DNA of 53,393 bases, from positions 1 to 53,393 of the forward strand of contig CANJIL010000017.1 in NCBI GenBank assembly GCA_947474455.1, given 5' to 3'. Position numbers and translations under genes: made by a program. Of this stretch, positions 39,584 through 48,464 are shown piece after piece; within the stretch, counting starts at the first letter, position 1; each line of letters starts with the position of its first letter. The notes under the pieces were generated by a model. The model was given only the letters and a program-made list of their open reading frames with translations, had not been told where the DNA came from and searched no databases. The stretch comes from Hyphomonadaceae bacterium (GTDB lineage: Bacteria > Pseudomonadota > Alphaproteobacteria > Caulobacterales > Hyphomonadaceae).

Positions 39584-41125
39584 CTATTCGCGCCCGTCCG
39601 GCAGGAAGCCCGCGCCGGCTGGTTGAGGCTTGCGCTGCCAGCCCCCTCCGCCGCCGTCACCTCCGTCGTCCAAGGGGTATTTGCGGTCGAGGTTGGAGAA
39701 GCGTACGCGAGCCGGGTTGAAGCCCACCTCCACCTTGCCGATCGGGCCGTGGCGCTGCTTCGAGATGATGATCTCAGCCACGTTGAACTTGGCGGCCATC
39801 TGGTCCTTCCACTCGCCGTGGCGCGGATCGCCTTCGCCGGGTTCGAGACGTTCGAGATAATAAGCCTCGCGATAGATGAAGATCACCACGTCCGCGTCCT
39901 GCTCGATCGAGCCCGATTCCCGCAGGTCCGAAAGCTGCGGACGCTTGTCTTCCCGTTGCTCCACCGCACGCGAAAGCTGCGACAGCGCGATGATCGGGAT
40001 CGCCAGCTCCTTCGCAAGCGCCTTCAGCGACTTGGTGATCTCAGTCACCTCCTGCACGCGCCCGTCGTTCCGCCGGTTGCCCGACGGCGTTATGAGCTGC
40101 AGGTAATCGATGATCAGCAGATCGAGGCCGGATGTGCGCTGCAGACGCCGCGCCCGCGCCGCCAGCTGCGAGATCGAGATGCCGCCCATATCGTCGATGA
40201 ATAGCGGCAGCCCTTCCATCGTTGTCGCCGCTTCGCGGATTTGCTCGTAGTCGCGCGGAGACAGATCCCCACGTCGCATCTTGTCCGACGGCACGCCCGA
40301 AACGTCGGCAAGTACGCGCGCCGCCAGTTGGTCCGACGACATCTCGAGCGAGAAGAAGCCGACCACGGCGCCTTCATCTGTCTTCATCATCCCGTTGGAA
40401 CCCGGCGACCGCTTGCAGTGCTTTGCGGCGTAGTAGGCGATGTTCGTCGCCAGCGCCGTCTTCCCCATCGAGGGCCGCGCCGCGAGGATAACGAGGTCGG
40501 ACTTGTGCAGGCCGCCAAGCATCCGGTCGAGATCGCTGAGACCCGTCGGCACGCCTGCAATCTTGCCATCGCGCTTGAAGGCGAGTGTGGCTGTCTCGAT
40601 CGATGTCGCCAGCGCCGAATTGAAAGTCTGGAAGCCCTGCGCGCCCGCGCCGCGTTCGGCGAGCGAGAACAGCTTCTTCTCGGCTTCCTGGATCTGAAAT
40701 TCGCCCGGCTCCTCGATGTCCGAGCGCGTCGCCTTCTGCACCATGCCCGCGCCGATATCGATCAGCTCGCGGCGCAGCGACAGATCATGCACAAGCTTGG
40801 CGTAGTCGAGGATCTCCGGCCCGAAGGCCGCGGAGTCCAGCAGGTCGGCAAGATAGCTGACGCCGCCGATATCCACGAGCCTGCCGTCGCGCTCGAAGTG
40901 CTCGCGCAGCGTCACGCCGTCGGCCACGCGCCCGCCGGAAATGAGACGATCCAGTACCTCGAAGATCGCCGAATTGGCCGGCGCATAGAAATCGCGCGGC
41001 TTCAGTACGTCGGAGACGCGCTGATGCGCATTGTTGTCGAAGAGGATTGCGCCAAGCACGGCCATTTCGGCCTGCAGGTTATGCGGCGGCGGCAGTTGCT
41101 GTGTAGTCTCGTGGTCTTTCGGCAT
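39584..41125 (-). CDS. dnaB: Replicative DNA helicase DnaB
   Basis: A 513-residue hexameric helicase that unwinds the replication fork. The N-terminal primase-interacting domain includes NLQAEMAVLGAILFDN, and the RecA-like core has Walker A ARPSMGKTALATNIAY near 217, Walker B LLIIDYLQLI, and SQLSRAVEQREDKRPQLSDL. The end is Gly-rich (DDGGDGGGGGW). An insertion after Walker A (KHCKRSPGSNGMMKTDEGAV) is typical of alphaproteobacterial forms. It is probably the first gene of its operon. Confidence 0.97.
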   Translation of the reverse strand: MPKDHETTQQLPPPHNLQAEMAVLGAILFDNNAHQRVSDVLKPRDFYAPANSAIFEVLDRLISGGRVADGVTLREHFERDGRLVDIGGVSYLADLLDSAAFGPEILDYAKLVHDLSLRRELIDIGAGMVQKATRSDIEEPGEFQIQEAEKKLFSLAERGAGAQGFQTFNSALATSIETATLAFKRDGKIAGVPTGLSDLDRMLGGLHKSDLVILAARPSMGKTALATNIAYYAAKHCKRSPGSNGMMKTDEGAVVGFFSLEMSSDQLAARVLADVSGVPSDKMRRGDLSPRDYEQIREAATTMEGLPLFIDDMGGISISQLAARARRLQRTSGLDLLIIDYLQLITPSGNRRNDGRVQEVTEITKSLKALAKELAIPIIALSQLSRAVEQREDKRPQLSDLRESGSIEQDADVVIFIYREAYYLERLEPGEGDPRHGEWKDQMAAKFNVAEIIISKQRHGPIGKVEVGFNPARVRFSNLDRKYPLDDGGDGGGGGWQRKPQPAGAGFLPDGRE

Positions 41126-41217
41126 GGCCTCTCTCTAGGCCAATCATCACTGTGAATCGCGACTTGATTCTAGATATCCAATGGTTCCTTGTCGCTGTTG
41201 ATGGACACCCCAGCGAC

Positions 41218-41239
41218 TCCTGCTTTTGCGGGATTTTTT
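41218..41239 (+). terminator. Plus-strand hairpin with T6 tract upstream of dnaB
   Basis: TCCTGC, loop TTTT, GCGGGA (41218-41233, one G-T pair), followed by six T. It has the form of a plus-strand terminator, yet no plus-strand gene lies upstream; the genes on both sides are on the minus strand. It may end a small unannotated transcript starting in the dnaB promoter region, or be a chance hairpin. Confidence 0.4.
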
Positions 41240-41265
41240 GGAGCCAGGCTTTGCGGCCCCGCGTG

Positions 41266-41571
41266 TTACCGGCCGAAGAATTTGCCGAACATGCTCTTGG
41301 CAGCGCTGGCAGCCTGTTCATTCACATGATCAACCGCCTGCGACCGGGCGTCCTCCAGCAGCGTGGACAGCATCGCCTCAAGCGCATCTTTGCCAACGCC
41401 GGTATCCTTGGACGCAGCGGCGATCGCCTCGTCGATGTTGCCGCGGCAGTTTTCCGTAAGCGACCGCGCCGCCTTGAGCGAAAGCTTTTTCGACAAGCCA
41501 AGGGGCTCGCCAATCTCAGCAATCGTGTTCTCGCCGAGCGACGTCACGATCTTTCCGAGGTCGATGTTCAA
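41266..41571 (-). CDS. Hypothetical 101-residue helical protein
   Basis: From a TTG at 41571 the product is 101 residues, helix-rich and acidic/Lys-rich (NIDLGKIVTSLGENTIAEIG, SLKAARSLTENCRGNIDEAI, KDALEAMLSTLLEDAR), ending AAKSMFGKFFGR. I recognise no named family. TTG overlaps the acyltransferase stop (TTGA), with GGAG about 9 bases upstream, so it is probably translated by coupling. No signal peptide or membrane helix is seen. The frame stays open further upstream, but that part overlaps the acyltransferase. Confidence 0.6.
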   Translation of the reverse strand: MNIDLGKIVTSLGENTIAEIGEPLGLSKKLSLKAARSLTENCRGNIDEAIAAASKDTGVGKDALEAMLSTLLEDARSQAVDHVNEQAASAAKSMFGKFFGR

Positions 41572-42635
41572 TAGCAGTGACTCCGAATGCTGGAGATGTA
41601 TGCGCCAGACCTCCGGAACACCCGGCATTTGGCAGCGTTCGCGAGTCTGGCCTTTGAAAACCTTGAGGCTGCGGCAGTCGCCAGAGCCGTGTGTTTGTTT
41701 CCAAGCCGCAACAGTTTCGGCCGGACATAGAGCGCGATCAGCGGCGTCTTCTTGATCGCGAGATGGAACAGCAGCGGCAGGACAGCCGAGATCACGAGAA
41801 TCGCAAAGCAGCCCCAGCCGACATCAGGGATAATCTGGTTCTTCGCGAGGACGCGCTCGAGGAACGTCATCGGGAAGAAGAAGGTCAGATAGATGACGAT
41901 CGAGTTCTGTCCGCAATAGCGTAGGAATCGAGCCGATTTCCACTTCGACAGCAGCGCCGCGATCTCGATCACAGCCAGCGCGCCGGCCAGGCCCATTAAG
42001 AGTCCATAGACCGGAATGTGATGCAGGTTATGTTGCGTCAGCCAATAGTTGCAAACGCCCCAGCCAGCCAGGATCGACACAGTGATCCACGGTCGCACCT
42101 TGGCGCGATCAGCAACGTCAAACACAAGGCCGGAGATCGCGTAGCCGAGGAAGAAGAAGACGTAATAGTCCATCAGCCGATTGATCGCGAACGACGGCGT
42201 GTCGATCCACAGCGCCTGATGCGCAATCTGCAGCCCGGCAGCCGCCAATAGCACACCCCATTTGGGAACGCTGCGAAGCATGCGCGTTGTCACATAGAAC
42301 ACCGCCAGCATGTGCACGAACCAAAGCACACCCGTTGGCTGCAGTATGTTCCAGCCATAGAGCTTCAGGAACTGGACCGGGTTCGCCCGCAGCACGTCAT
42401 GATCAGTCACCAGCAGGGTGAGGCCCAGCCAGAGCAGATAGAAATAAGCGAAATGCACCACCTTCTTGTCGATGTAGGTGGTAAGGTTCGAATTGATGGT
42501 ACGCGACAGGAAAAGACCCGAGATCAGGAAAAAGTCGGGCATGCGGAACGGCTTCGAGAAATCGACGATCCAGCGCAACCATCCGGTTGCGCCCACGGCC
42601 CCCTCATAATGGTTAACCGTGTGGAATATCACCAC
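41568..42635 (-). CDS. Acyltransferase 3 (OpgC-like) membrane protein, start possibly frameshifted
   Basis: A polytopic membrane protein of the acyltransferase 3 / OafA group with about ten hydrophobic stretches. The catalytic His is in VIFHTVNHYEG, and PDFFLISGLFLSRTI, WFVHMLAVFYV and CGQNSIVIYLTFFF are also present. The GTG start at 42635 would cut off the first part of helix 1; the frame upstream reads DRVAWVDSAKGICILLV but lacks a start. An ATG at 42723 (QGALTAQIPPG) would join if the G6 run at 42691-42696 were one base shorter. So there is a real or artefactual indel at the start. The substrate is unknown; relatives acylate glucans or O-antigen. Confidence 0.8.
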   Translation of the reverse strand: MVIFHTVNHYEGAVGATGWLRWIVDFSKPFRMPDFFLISGLFLSRTINSNLTTYIDKKVVHFAYFYLLWLGLTLLVTDHDVLRANPVQFLKLYGWNILQPTGVLWFVHMLAVFYVTTRMLRSVPKWGVLLAAAGLQIAHQALWIDTPSFAINRLMDYYVFFFLGYAISGLVFDVADRAKVRPWITVSILAGWGVCNYWLTQHNLHHIPVYGLLMGLAGALAVIEIAALLSKWKSARFLRYCGQNSIVIYLTFFFPMTFLERVLAKNQIIPDVGWGCFAILVISAVLPLLFHLAIKKTPLIALYVRPKLLRLGNKHTALATAAASRFSKARLANAAKCRVFRRSGAYISSIRSHCY

Positions 42636-42840
42636 AAGAAGGATGCAGATCCCCTTGGCGGAATCGACCCAGGCGACGCGGTCTTGACCCGGGGGGAATC
42701 TGTGCTGTCAGCGCGCCTTGCATCGTTCTGGTTCAGATTCGTGGCCGGTTTACGCGAGAAATGACGGCTAACGCCCTTGTCGCGCCTTCGCTTCCCGGGC
42801 GAAAAGCAACAGACATGCCGAGTCTGACGGGAGATCACAT

Positions 42841-44439
42841 GTGGCGGGATCAGCGATGGAAGACTGGTGGCGGGGCGCGGTGCTCTACCAGATTTATCCG
42901 CGCTCTTTCATGGATTCGAACGGGGACGGCGTCGGCGATCTGAAAGGCATTGCCGCGAAGCTGGATCACGTAAAGGCGCTCGGCGTCGATGGCGTCTGGC
43001 TGTCGCCTTTCTTCAAATCGCCCATGCGCGACTTCGGCTACGATATCTCCGACTATCGCGCTGTCGATCCGCTGTTCGGCTCGCTTGCCGATTTCGAGGC
43101 GTTGCTGAAAGCAGCGCACGATCGGGCTCTGAAGGTGATCATCGACCAGGTCTGGTCGCACACCTCGTCGGATCATGAATGGTTCCAGCAAAGCCGGCAG
43201 GATCGCAAGAACGAGAAGGCGGACTGGTATGTCTGGGCGGACCCCAAACCTGACGGGTCACCGCCAAACAACTGGCAGGCCTGGTTTGGCGGCCCGACCT
43301 GGACGTGGGAACCGCGCCGCCAGCAATACTACCTGCACAATTTTCTGCCGACCCAGCCTGACCTGAATTTCCGGTCCGACGTCGTGCGCTCCGCAATTCT
43401 CGATGTCGCGCGCTTCTGGCTGGAGAAGGGCGTCGATGGCTTCCGCATGGATGTGGCGAACTACTACGTTCACGACGCGCAGCTTCGCGACAATCCGCCG
43501 TCAGGCGATCCGAACCCCGCTCTACCGCGCAACATGCAGATTCATCAGTTCAACTCGAACCAGCCCGAAACGCTTGACTTTATCGCGAAGGTTCGCGAGC
43601 GCGTCGATGGTCATGGCGCCAACATGACCGTCGGCGAGCTCGCGCCGGGGTCCTACCAGCTGATGGCCGAATACACCAAGGGCCAGCATCGCCTGCACAC
43701 GGCGTATGCGTTCGACTTTCTCGGCGCCTGGCCGGGCGTGGAGAAGATGGCGGACATCCTCGCCCAGTGGCGCGAAGGGTCGGACGATGGCTGGCCGAGC
43801 TGGGCATTCTCCAATCATGACGTTATGCGCGTCGCCACGCGTTGGGGCGACGCGATTGGCTGCGCCCCGCCACGCGCCGCGCCCTTGTTCATGGCGCTTC
43901 TGCTTTCGCTGCGCGGCACGATCTTCATCTATCAGGGCGAGGAACTCGGCCTGCCAGACGCCGACGTGCCATTCGAGAAACTGCAAGACCCATGGGGTAT
44001 CGCCGGCTGGCCGGTTACGAATGGCAGGGACGGCAGCCGAACGCCCATACCATGGAAAGACGAAACACTCGCGGGCTTCACCAAGTCCAAGGAGCCATGG
44101 CTGCCCATAGATCCGCGCCAGCGCGTGCTTGCCGTCGAGAAGCAGGAGAAGCTGGCCGAGTCCATGCTCCACACGACCCGTGCGCTGATCGCAATGCGTA
44201 AGTCCAGCCCGGCGCTGGCCTCCGGCTCGTTCCGCGTCGTCGATGCCGCCAACGGTCAGTTGGCTTTTAATCGGGAGCAGGGCGAGGATCGAGTCCAGTG
44301 CGTCTTCAACTTCTTCGCAAATGACGCCAGCCGGACCTATGACGCCAGACCGAAGGTCCTCTGGTCATCCGACGCCGTCCTAAAAGGCGAAACACTCCTG
44401 CTACCGCCGTTTTCAGCTGCTATACTCAAGCTTTCCTGA
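42841..44439 (+). CDS. GH13 alpha-glucosidase (oligo-1,6-glucosidase type)
   Basis: A 532-residue alpha-amylase superfamily enzyme. The TIM barrel starts WWRGAVLYQIYPRSF with DSNGDGVGDLKGI. Catalytic residues by position: Asp204 nucleophile in GFRMDV, Glu266 acid/base in TVGEL and Asp327 in SNHDVMR. The C-terminal beta domain follows (LAFNREQGEDRVQCVFNFF). The family release glucose from alpha-1,4 or alpha-1,6 linked oligosaccharides; the exact specificity is not readable. No signal peptide is seen, so it should be cytoplasmic. The start is GTG 42841 or ATG 42856. It is divergent from the acyltransferase. Confidence 0.93.
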   Translation: MAGSAMEDWWRGAVLYQIYPRSFMDSNGDGVGDLKGIAAKLDHVKALGVDGVWLSPFFKSPMRDFGYDISDYRAVDPLFGSLADFEALLKAAHDRALKVIIDQVWSHTSSDHEWFQQSRQDRKNEKADWYVWADPKPDGSPPNNWQAWFGGPTWTWEPRRQQYYLHNFLPTQPDLNFRSDVVRSAILDVARFWLEKGVDGFRMDVANYYVHDAQLRDNPPSGDPNPALPRNMQIHQFNSNQPETLDFIAKVRERVDGHGANMTVGELAPGSYQLMAEYTKGQHRLHTAYAFDFLGAWPGVEKMADILAQWREGSDDGWPSWAFSNHDVMRVATRWGDAIGCAPPRAAPLFMALLLSLRGTIFIYQGEELGLPDADVPFEKLQDPWGIAGWPVTNGRDGSRTPIPWKDETLAGFTKSKEPWLPIDPRQRVLAVEKQEKLAESMLHTTRALIAMRKSSPALASGSFRVVDAANGQLAFNREQGEDRVQCVFNFFANDASRTYDARPKVLWSSDAVLKGETLLLPPFSAAILKLS

Positions 44440-44467
44440 TCCGCATCCGCCGGATAGGTTCGAGCGC

Positions 44468-44920
44468 ATGATCCGCGTTCAGACCGAAGCCTTCGACCCC
44501 CACGCCGAAACCGCCGCCTTTTCGAAAGGTCGTGGAGACGCTGGCGCGCTCGCCAGCTTCATCGGCTCCGTCCGCGACAGCGCCCATGGCGCCGCCGTGG
44601 AGGCGCTCGAACTCGAAGCCTATCCCGGCTTTACCGAAAAACAGATCGAACAGATCGAAGCCGACGCCCGCGCCCGTTTCGATGTTCTCGACACGCTCGT
44701 CATCCACCGCTACGGCTGCATGGCGCCGGGCGAAGCGATCGTCCTAGTCGCGGCGCTCTCGAAACACCGCCGCGAAGCCCTGCGGGCCGTCGACTACCTG
44801 ATGGACCGCCTCAAGACAGAGGCGCCGTTCTGGAAGAAGGAAGTCCGCCCTGAAGGCGCCGAATGGATAGAACCACGCGCCGACGATCGTAAGTCCCACG
44901 CACGCTGGACCAAGGAGTAA
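44468..44920 (+). CDS. moaE: Molybdopterin synthase catalytic subunit
   Basis: A 150-residue MoaE protein that with MoaD puts sulfur onto cPMP to make molybdopterin. Family signatures are GALASFIGSVRDSAHG, LELEAYPGFTEKQIE, VIHRYGCMAPGEAIVLVA, RREALRAVDYLMDRLKTEAP and the active-site region FWKKEVRPEGAEWIE. It lies 28 bases after the GH13 gene but is functionally tied to moaB, moaA and moaD downstream, from which it is separated by an anonymous stretch. Confidence 0.95.
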   Translation: MIRVQTEAFDPHAETAAFSKGRGDAGALASFIGSVRDSAHGAAVEALELEAYPGFTEKQIEQIEADARARFDVLDTLVIHRYGCMAPGEAIVLVAALSKHRREALRAVDYLMDRLKTEAPFWKKEVRPEGAEWIEPRADDRKSHARWTKE

Positions 44921-45404
44921 CGTGCGGGTGAGCGCATTCTCGATTTGCTGAATCCACATGCAAAGTCGGCAAGATTTCCGGCGAACGACGATTACATTGA
45001 ACTGATCGATTGGAGCGCCGTGGCGAGAACGGCCCGAGTTGAAGATGAGATCGATCTAACATCAAACGTTCACGGCGAAGCTTTTGAATACTACCCGGAT
45101 GTCATAGGCGGCGTGCGTGGTTTGCTGATCAGTGCTTTGTAAGTGATCACACCCACCGCGAAATGTGTGGAAATCATTTTGCGGTGCAAGGCTATAGGTT
45201 CCTTTTCGCCGAGAGGGTCGGTGAAGCTTTTCAGTTTTGCGCCCCAATCAGCTCGTATGAAACTGGACGGCTAAAGCCGTTAAACCAGCGCCAGCTCAAC
45301 GGAGAGCCGATTGCCATTGGCGATGTTGAGCCTGTATTGCGGAATGCAATTGCGACCGTCGGTGAGATGAACGGGGGTCAGCGTGCCGAACAAGGGAAAT
45401 GAAT
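44921..45404 (+). other. 484-base interval between moaE and moaB without a recognised gene
   Basis: The base composition drops compared with the flanks. After the moaE stop the frame is open with RILDLLNPHAKSARFPANDD, YIELIDWSAVARTARVED and EFYYPD-like EAFEYYPDVIGGVRGLLIS, ending at 45142, but it has no good start. A second open stretch at 45163-45402 (FAVQGYRFLFAERVGEAFQF, NGEPIAIGDVEPVLRNAIAT) also matches nothing I know. It may be a gene remnant or recent insertion. Confidence 0.4.
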
Positions 45405-45971
45405 ATGCCCGGACCCGCCTATCCCCCGCTGACCGCGCCGGCCGGCAAGATGGTCGATACGATGGAGTTCAAGCAGCTTCGCATCTGCGTGATGACGATC
45501 TCCGACACGCGCACCGACGAAACCGACACCTCGGGCCAGATCCTCGCCGATCGCGTCCGTGAAGCCGGCCACGAACTGGCCGACAAGGCTATCGTAGCGG
45601 ATGAGGTCAACGCCATCCGCGCCGTCGTGCGCAAATGGATCGCCGATCCCACGATCGACGCCGTCGTCACCACAGGCGGCACGGGCCTAACCGGCCGTGA
45701 CGTGACGCCCGAAGCCGTCCGTCCTCTTTTCGACAAGGAGATCGAAGGCTTCAACATCGTCTGGCACCTCGTCTCGTTCCAGAGCGTCGGAACATCCACG
45801 CTGCAGTCGCGCGCCTGCGCCGGCGTCGCCAACGCCACCTTCATTTTCTGCCTACCAGGCTCGAATGGCGCCGTGAGAGACGGCTGGGACAAACTCATCC
45901 GCTGGCAACTCGATAGCCGCCACTTGCCCTGCAACATGGTTGAGCTGATGCCGCGGCTGATGGAGAGCTGA
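45405..45971 (+). CDS. moaB: Molybdenum cofactor biosynthesis protein B
   Basis: A 188-residue MoaB/MogA-family protein. Landmarks: CVMTISDTRTDETDTSGQIL, IVADEVNAIRAVVRKWIAD, VVTTGGTGLTGRDVTPEAVR and FCLPGSNGAVRDGWDKLI. In bacteria MoaB binds molybdopterin and may adenylylate it. The ATG at 45405 has AAGGGAA at a good distance; the ATG at 45399 would be too close. It is separated from moaA by an aldo/keto reductase gene. Confidence 0.93.
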   Translation: MPGPAYPPLTAPAGKMVDTMEFKQLRICVMTISDTRTDETDTSGQILADRVREAGHELADKAIVADEVNAIRAVVRKWIADPTIDAVVTTGGTGLTGRDVTPEAVRPLFDKEIEGFNIVWHLVSFQSVGTSTLQSRACAGVANATFIFCLPGSNGAVRDGWDKLIRWQLDSRHLPCNMVELMPRLMES

Positions 45972-46033
45972 CCACCTGGTGAGCGTACGCCCACCACATC
46001 GCTAGCTTTAGCCGCGACATAAAGAGAGCCTCC

Positions 46034-47050
46034 ATGAAAACCCGCCGCCTCGGCCGCAGCGCGCTGCACGTTTCAGAAATCTGCATGGGCACGATGACTT
46101 TCGGCAACCAGGCTGACGAAGCCATGAGTCATCGCATCCTCGACATGTCCTATGAGGCCGGCATCAACTTTTACGACACCGCTGAAGGCTACCCCGTGCC
46201 GCCGGACGTGAAATATGTCGGCCGCACGGAGGAGATTGTCGGCCGCTGGCTGAAGACCAAACCGCGCGACGCCATCATCCTGGCGACGAAGGTCTCAGGC
46301 CCCAGCCACATCTGGTTCAAATCCCCCTGCCGCAACGGCATGACGGCGCTCGACCGTCACAACGTGATAAGCGCCATCGAGGGCAGCCTCCGCCGCCTGC
46401 AGACCGATTATATCGATCTCTACCAGACCCACTGGCCCGATCACGGCGTCGCTTACGACGAGCATATGTGCGCCCTCGATGATCTTGTGACTGCGGGCAA
46501 GGTCCGCGTCATGGGCTGCTCCAACGAGACGAGTTGGGGGTTGATGAAATCGATCGCGACGTCCGAGCGTCTGGGCATTGCGCGCCACGAAACGATCCAG
46601 AACAACTTCAGCCTCAACAACCGCCGCTTCGAGGATGATCAGGCGCAAATCTGCCGTCAGGAGGGTATCAGCCTGATTCCCTATTCCCCACTCGCCGGCG
46701 GCGTTCTTACCGGTAAGTATCAGGGCGGCGCATGGCCCGAAGGCGCCCGCTTCACCAGGTACAAGGACATGGGCTCCCGACAGGCCCCCATGGCCCGACG
46801 CTTCATCAACGAACGCACGCTGGCCTCGACCGAGCGCTGGATCGGCCTTGCCCGCGAGGCCGGAATCTCGGTCACAACGCTGGCCACAGCCTGGAGCAAG
46901 CAGCACGATTTCGTGGCCTCCACGATCGTGGGCGTCACCCACGAAAACCACCTTCCGGAAATCTTTGCTGCGGCGGAAGTGACCCTGGATGCCGGCCTGA
47001 TCGCCAAGATCGACGAGGTTTCCAAGGAAATCCGCTATCCTATGGGGTGA
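46034..47050 (+). CDS. Aldo/keto reductase
   Basis: A 338-residue NADP-type aldo/keto reductase, (beta/alpha)8 barrel. The tetrad is visible as Asp and Tyr in FYDTAEGYPVP, Lys in IILATKVSG and His in LYQTHWPDHG; cofactor end motifs are SIPYSPLAGGVLTGKY-like and STIVGVTHENHL. The substrate is not predictable. It sits between moaB and moaA, but nothing ties it to the cofactor pathway. Confidence 0.92.
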   Translation: MKTRRLGRSALHVSEICMGTMTFGNQADEAMSHRILDMSYEAGINFYDTAEGYPVPPDVKYVGRTEEIVGRWLKTKPRDAIILATKVSGPSHIWFKSPCRNGMTALDRHNVISAIEGSLRRLQTDYIDLYQTHWPDHGVAYDEHMCALDDLVTAGKVRVMGCSNETSWGLMKSIATSERLGIARHETIQNNFSLNNRRFEDDQAQICRQEGISLIPYSPLAGGVLTGKYQGGAWPEGARFTRYKDMGSRQAPMARRFINERTLASTERWIGLAREAGISVTTLATAWSKQHDFVASTIVGVTHENHLPEIFAAAEVTLDAGLIAKIDEVSKEIRYPMG

Positions 47051-47142
47051 GGTGCGACCGGGAGGTTCACCCTGTGACCTCGCGAGTTTGCTATGCCCTG
47101 ACCGCTCGACTTGACCGCGGATAACGCTGTAATCTGGCTGCA

Positions 47143-48213
47143 ATGGCTTACACGCTAATCAACACACGCCCAGTCGGCCGGCCGACTCCGGAAGCCCTTC
47201 CCACCGCGCTTGGCGCGGGGCAGGGCGCGCTTGTCGATTCTTTCAAGCGTCGCGTCACGTACCTGCGCCTCTCCATCACCGACCGCTGCGATCTCCGCTG
47301 CACCTACTGCATGCCCGAGCGCATGACCTTCCTTCCCCGCAAGGACGTCCTGTCCTTCGAGGAACTGGACGAACTGGTTACGGCCTTCGCCTCCTTCGGC
47401 GTCGACAAGCTCCGCATCACCGGCGGCGAGCCGCTGGTTCGCAAGGACATCATGGAGCTGATGGCGCGCTTCTCGCGCCATCTCGGCAACGGCCTGAACG
47501 AGCTGACCCTCACCACCAATGGTACGTTGCTCTCGAAGTACGCTGGCGAGCTGTCCGCCATCGGTGTCCGCCGCATCAACGTGTCGCTCGATACGCTGAA
47601 CCGTAGCCTGTTCGAAAAGATCGCCCGCCGCGATATGTTGCACGATGTCCTGATCGGCATCGACGCGGCGATTGCCGCCGGCATCAAGGTCAAGATCAAC
47701 ACGGTCGCCCTCGCGAACATCAACGAGCAGGAAATCCCGGCACTGATCCATTTCGCGCACGAACGCGGCGCCGACATGACGCTGATCGAGACCATGCCCA
47801 TGGGCGAGGCCGAAACGGATCGCGTGGAAGATTTCCTATCGCTCGAGAGGGTGCGCGCCGACTTATCGAAGCGCTTCACGCTCACCGATCTCAACTACAC
47901 CACCGGCGGCCCGGCACGTTATGTCCGTGTCGAGGAAACGGGCGGCAAGCTTGGCTTCATAACGCCGCTGACCCACAATTTCTGCGAGAGCTGCAACCGC
48001 GTCCGTGTCACCTGCACCGGCCGCCTCTACACCTGCCTAGGCCGTGAAGACGGCGCCGATCTCCGCGACGCTCTGCGCGCAGACCCATCAGGCGGTCTCT
48101 TGCGCGAAGGCATCCGCGGCGCCATCGAACGCAAGCCGAAAGGCCATGACTTCGACTCCACGCGCCTGGCTTCGCCCGCATCGCCCCGCACGATGTCGCA
48201 CACCGGCGGATGA
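47143..48213 (+). CDS. moaA: GTP 3',8-cyclase
   Basis: A 356-residue radical SAM enzyme that with MoaC starts molybdenum cofactor synthesis by making 3',8-cH2GTP from GTP. The N-terminal cluster is Cys49-x3-Cys53-x2-Cys56 ([14 protein letters not shown]), followed by [13 protein letters not shown]. The second cluster is in [20 protein letters not shown], and the chain ends in the required GG (SHTGG). The N-terminus is about 15 residues longer than in E. coli. Overlaps moaD by 4 bases. No moaC is seen in this window. Confidence 0.97.
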   Translation: MAYTLINTRPVGRPTPEALPTALGAGQGALVDSFKRRVTYLRLSITDRCDLRCTYCMPERMTFLPRKDVLSFEELDELVTAFASFGVDKLRITGGEPLVRKDIMELMARFSRHLGNGLNELTLTTNGTLLSKYAGELSAIGVRRINVSLDTLNRSLFEKIARRDMLHDVLIGIDAAIAAGIKVKINTVALANINEQEIPALIHFAHERGADMTLIETMPMGEAETDRVEDFLSLERVRADLSKRFTLTDLNYTTGGPARYVRVEETGGKLGFITPLTHNFCESCNRVRVTCTGRLYTCLGREDGADLRDALRADPSGGLLREGIRGAIERKPKGHDFDSTRLASPASPRTMSHTGG

Positions 48214-48464
48214 GCGGAGCGGTTCTCCTCTTTGGTCGCCTGAAGGACGCATTCGGCGCCCCTTCAATTCCGCTGCCCGAGGGCGTGGGCACCGCCGCCG
48301 AACTCCGCGGCATGCTGGCGCACCTGAATCCGGATCTGGCCGAGATGCTGCGCTCCAAGTCCGTCCGCATCGCCGTGAACCAGACGATGGTCGCTGATGA
48401 AGCTGCCAGTCGTATCTCGCCCTCTGATGAGATCGCCCTGCTGCCGCCGTTAAGCGGGGGCTAA
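48210..48464 (+). CDS. moaD: Molybdopterin synthase sulfur carrier subunit
   Basis: An 84-residue ubiquitin-like protein ending in the functional diglycine LLPPLSGG, which is thiocarboxylated to carry sulfur to MoaE. Family features: [32 protein letters not shown] and SDEIALLPP. Its ATG overlaps the moaA stop (ATGA), and its stop overlaps the convergent lipB stop by 4 bases. Confidence 0.95.
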   Translation: MSGAVLLFGRLKDAFGAPSIPLPEGVGTAAELRGMLAHLNPDLAEMLRSKSVRIAVNQTMVADEAASRISPSDEIALLPPLSGG

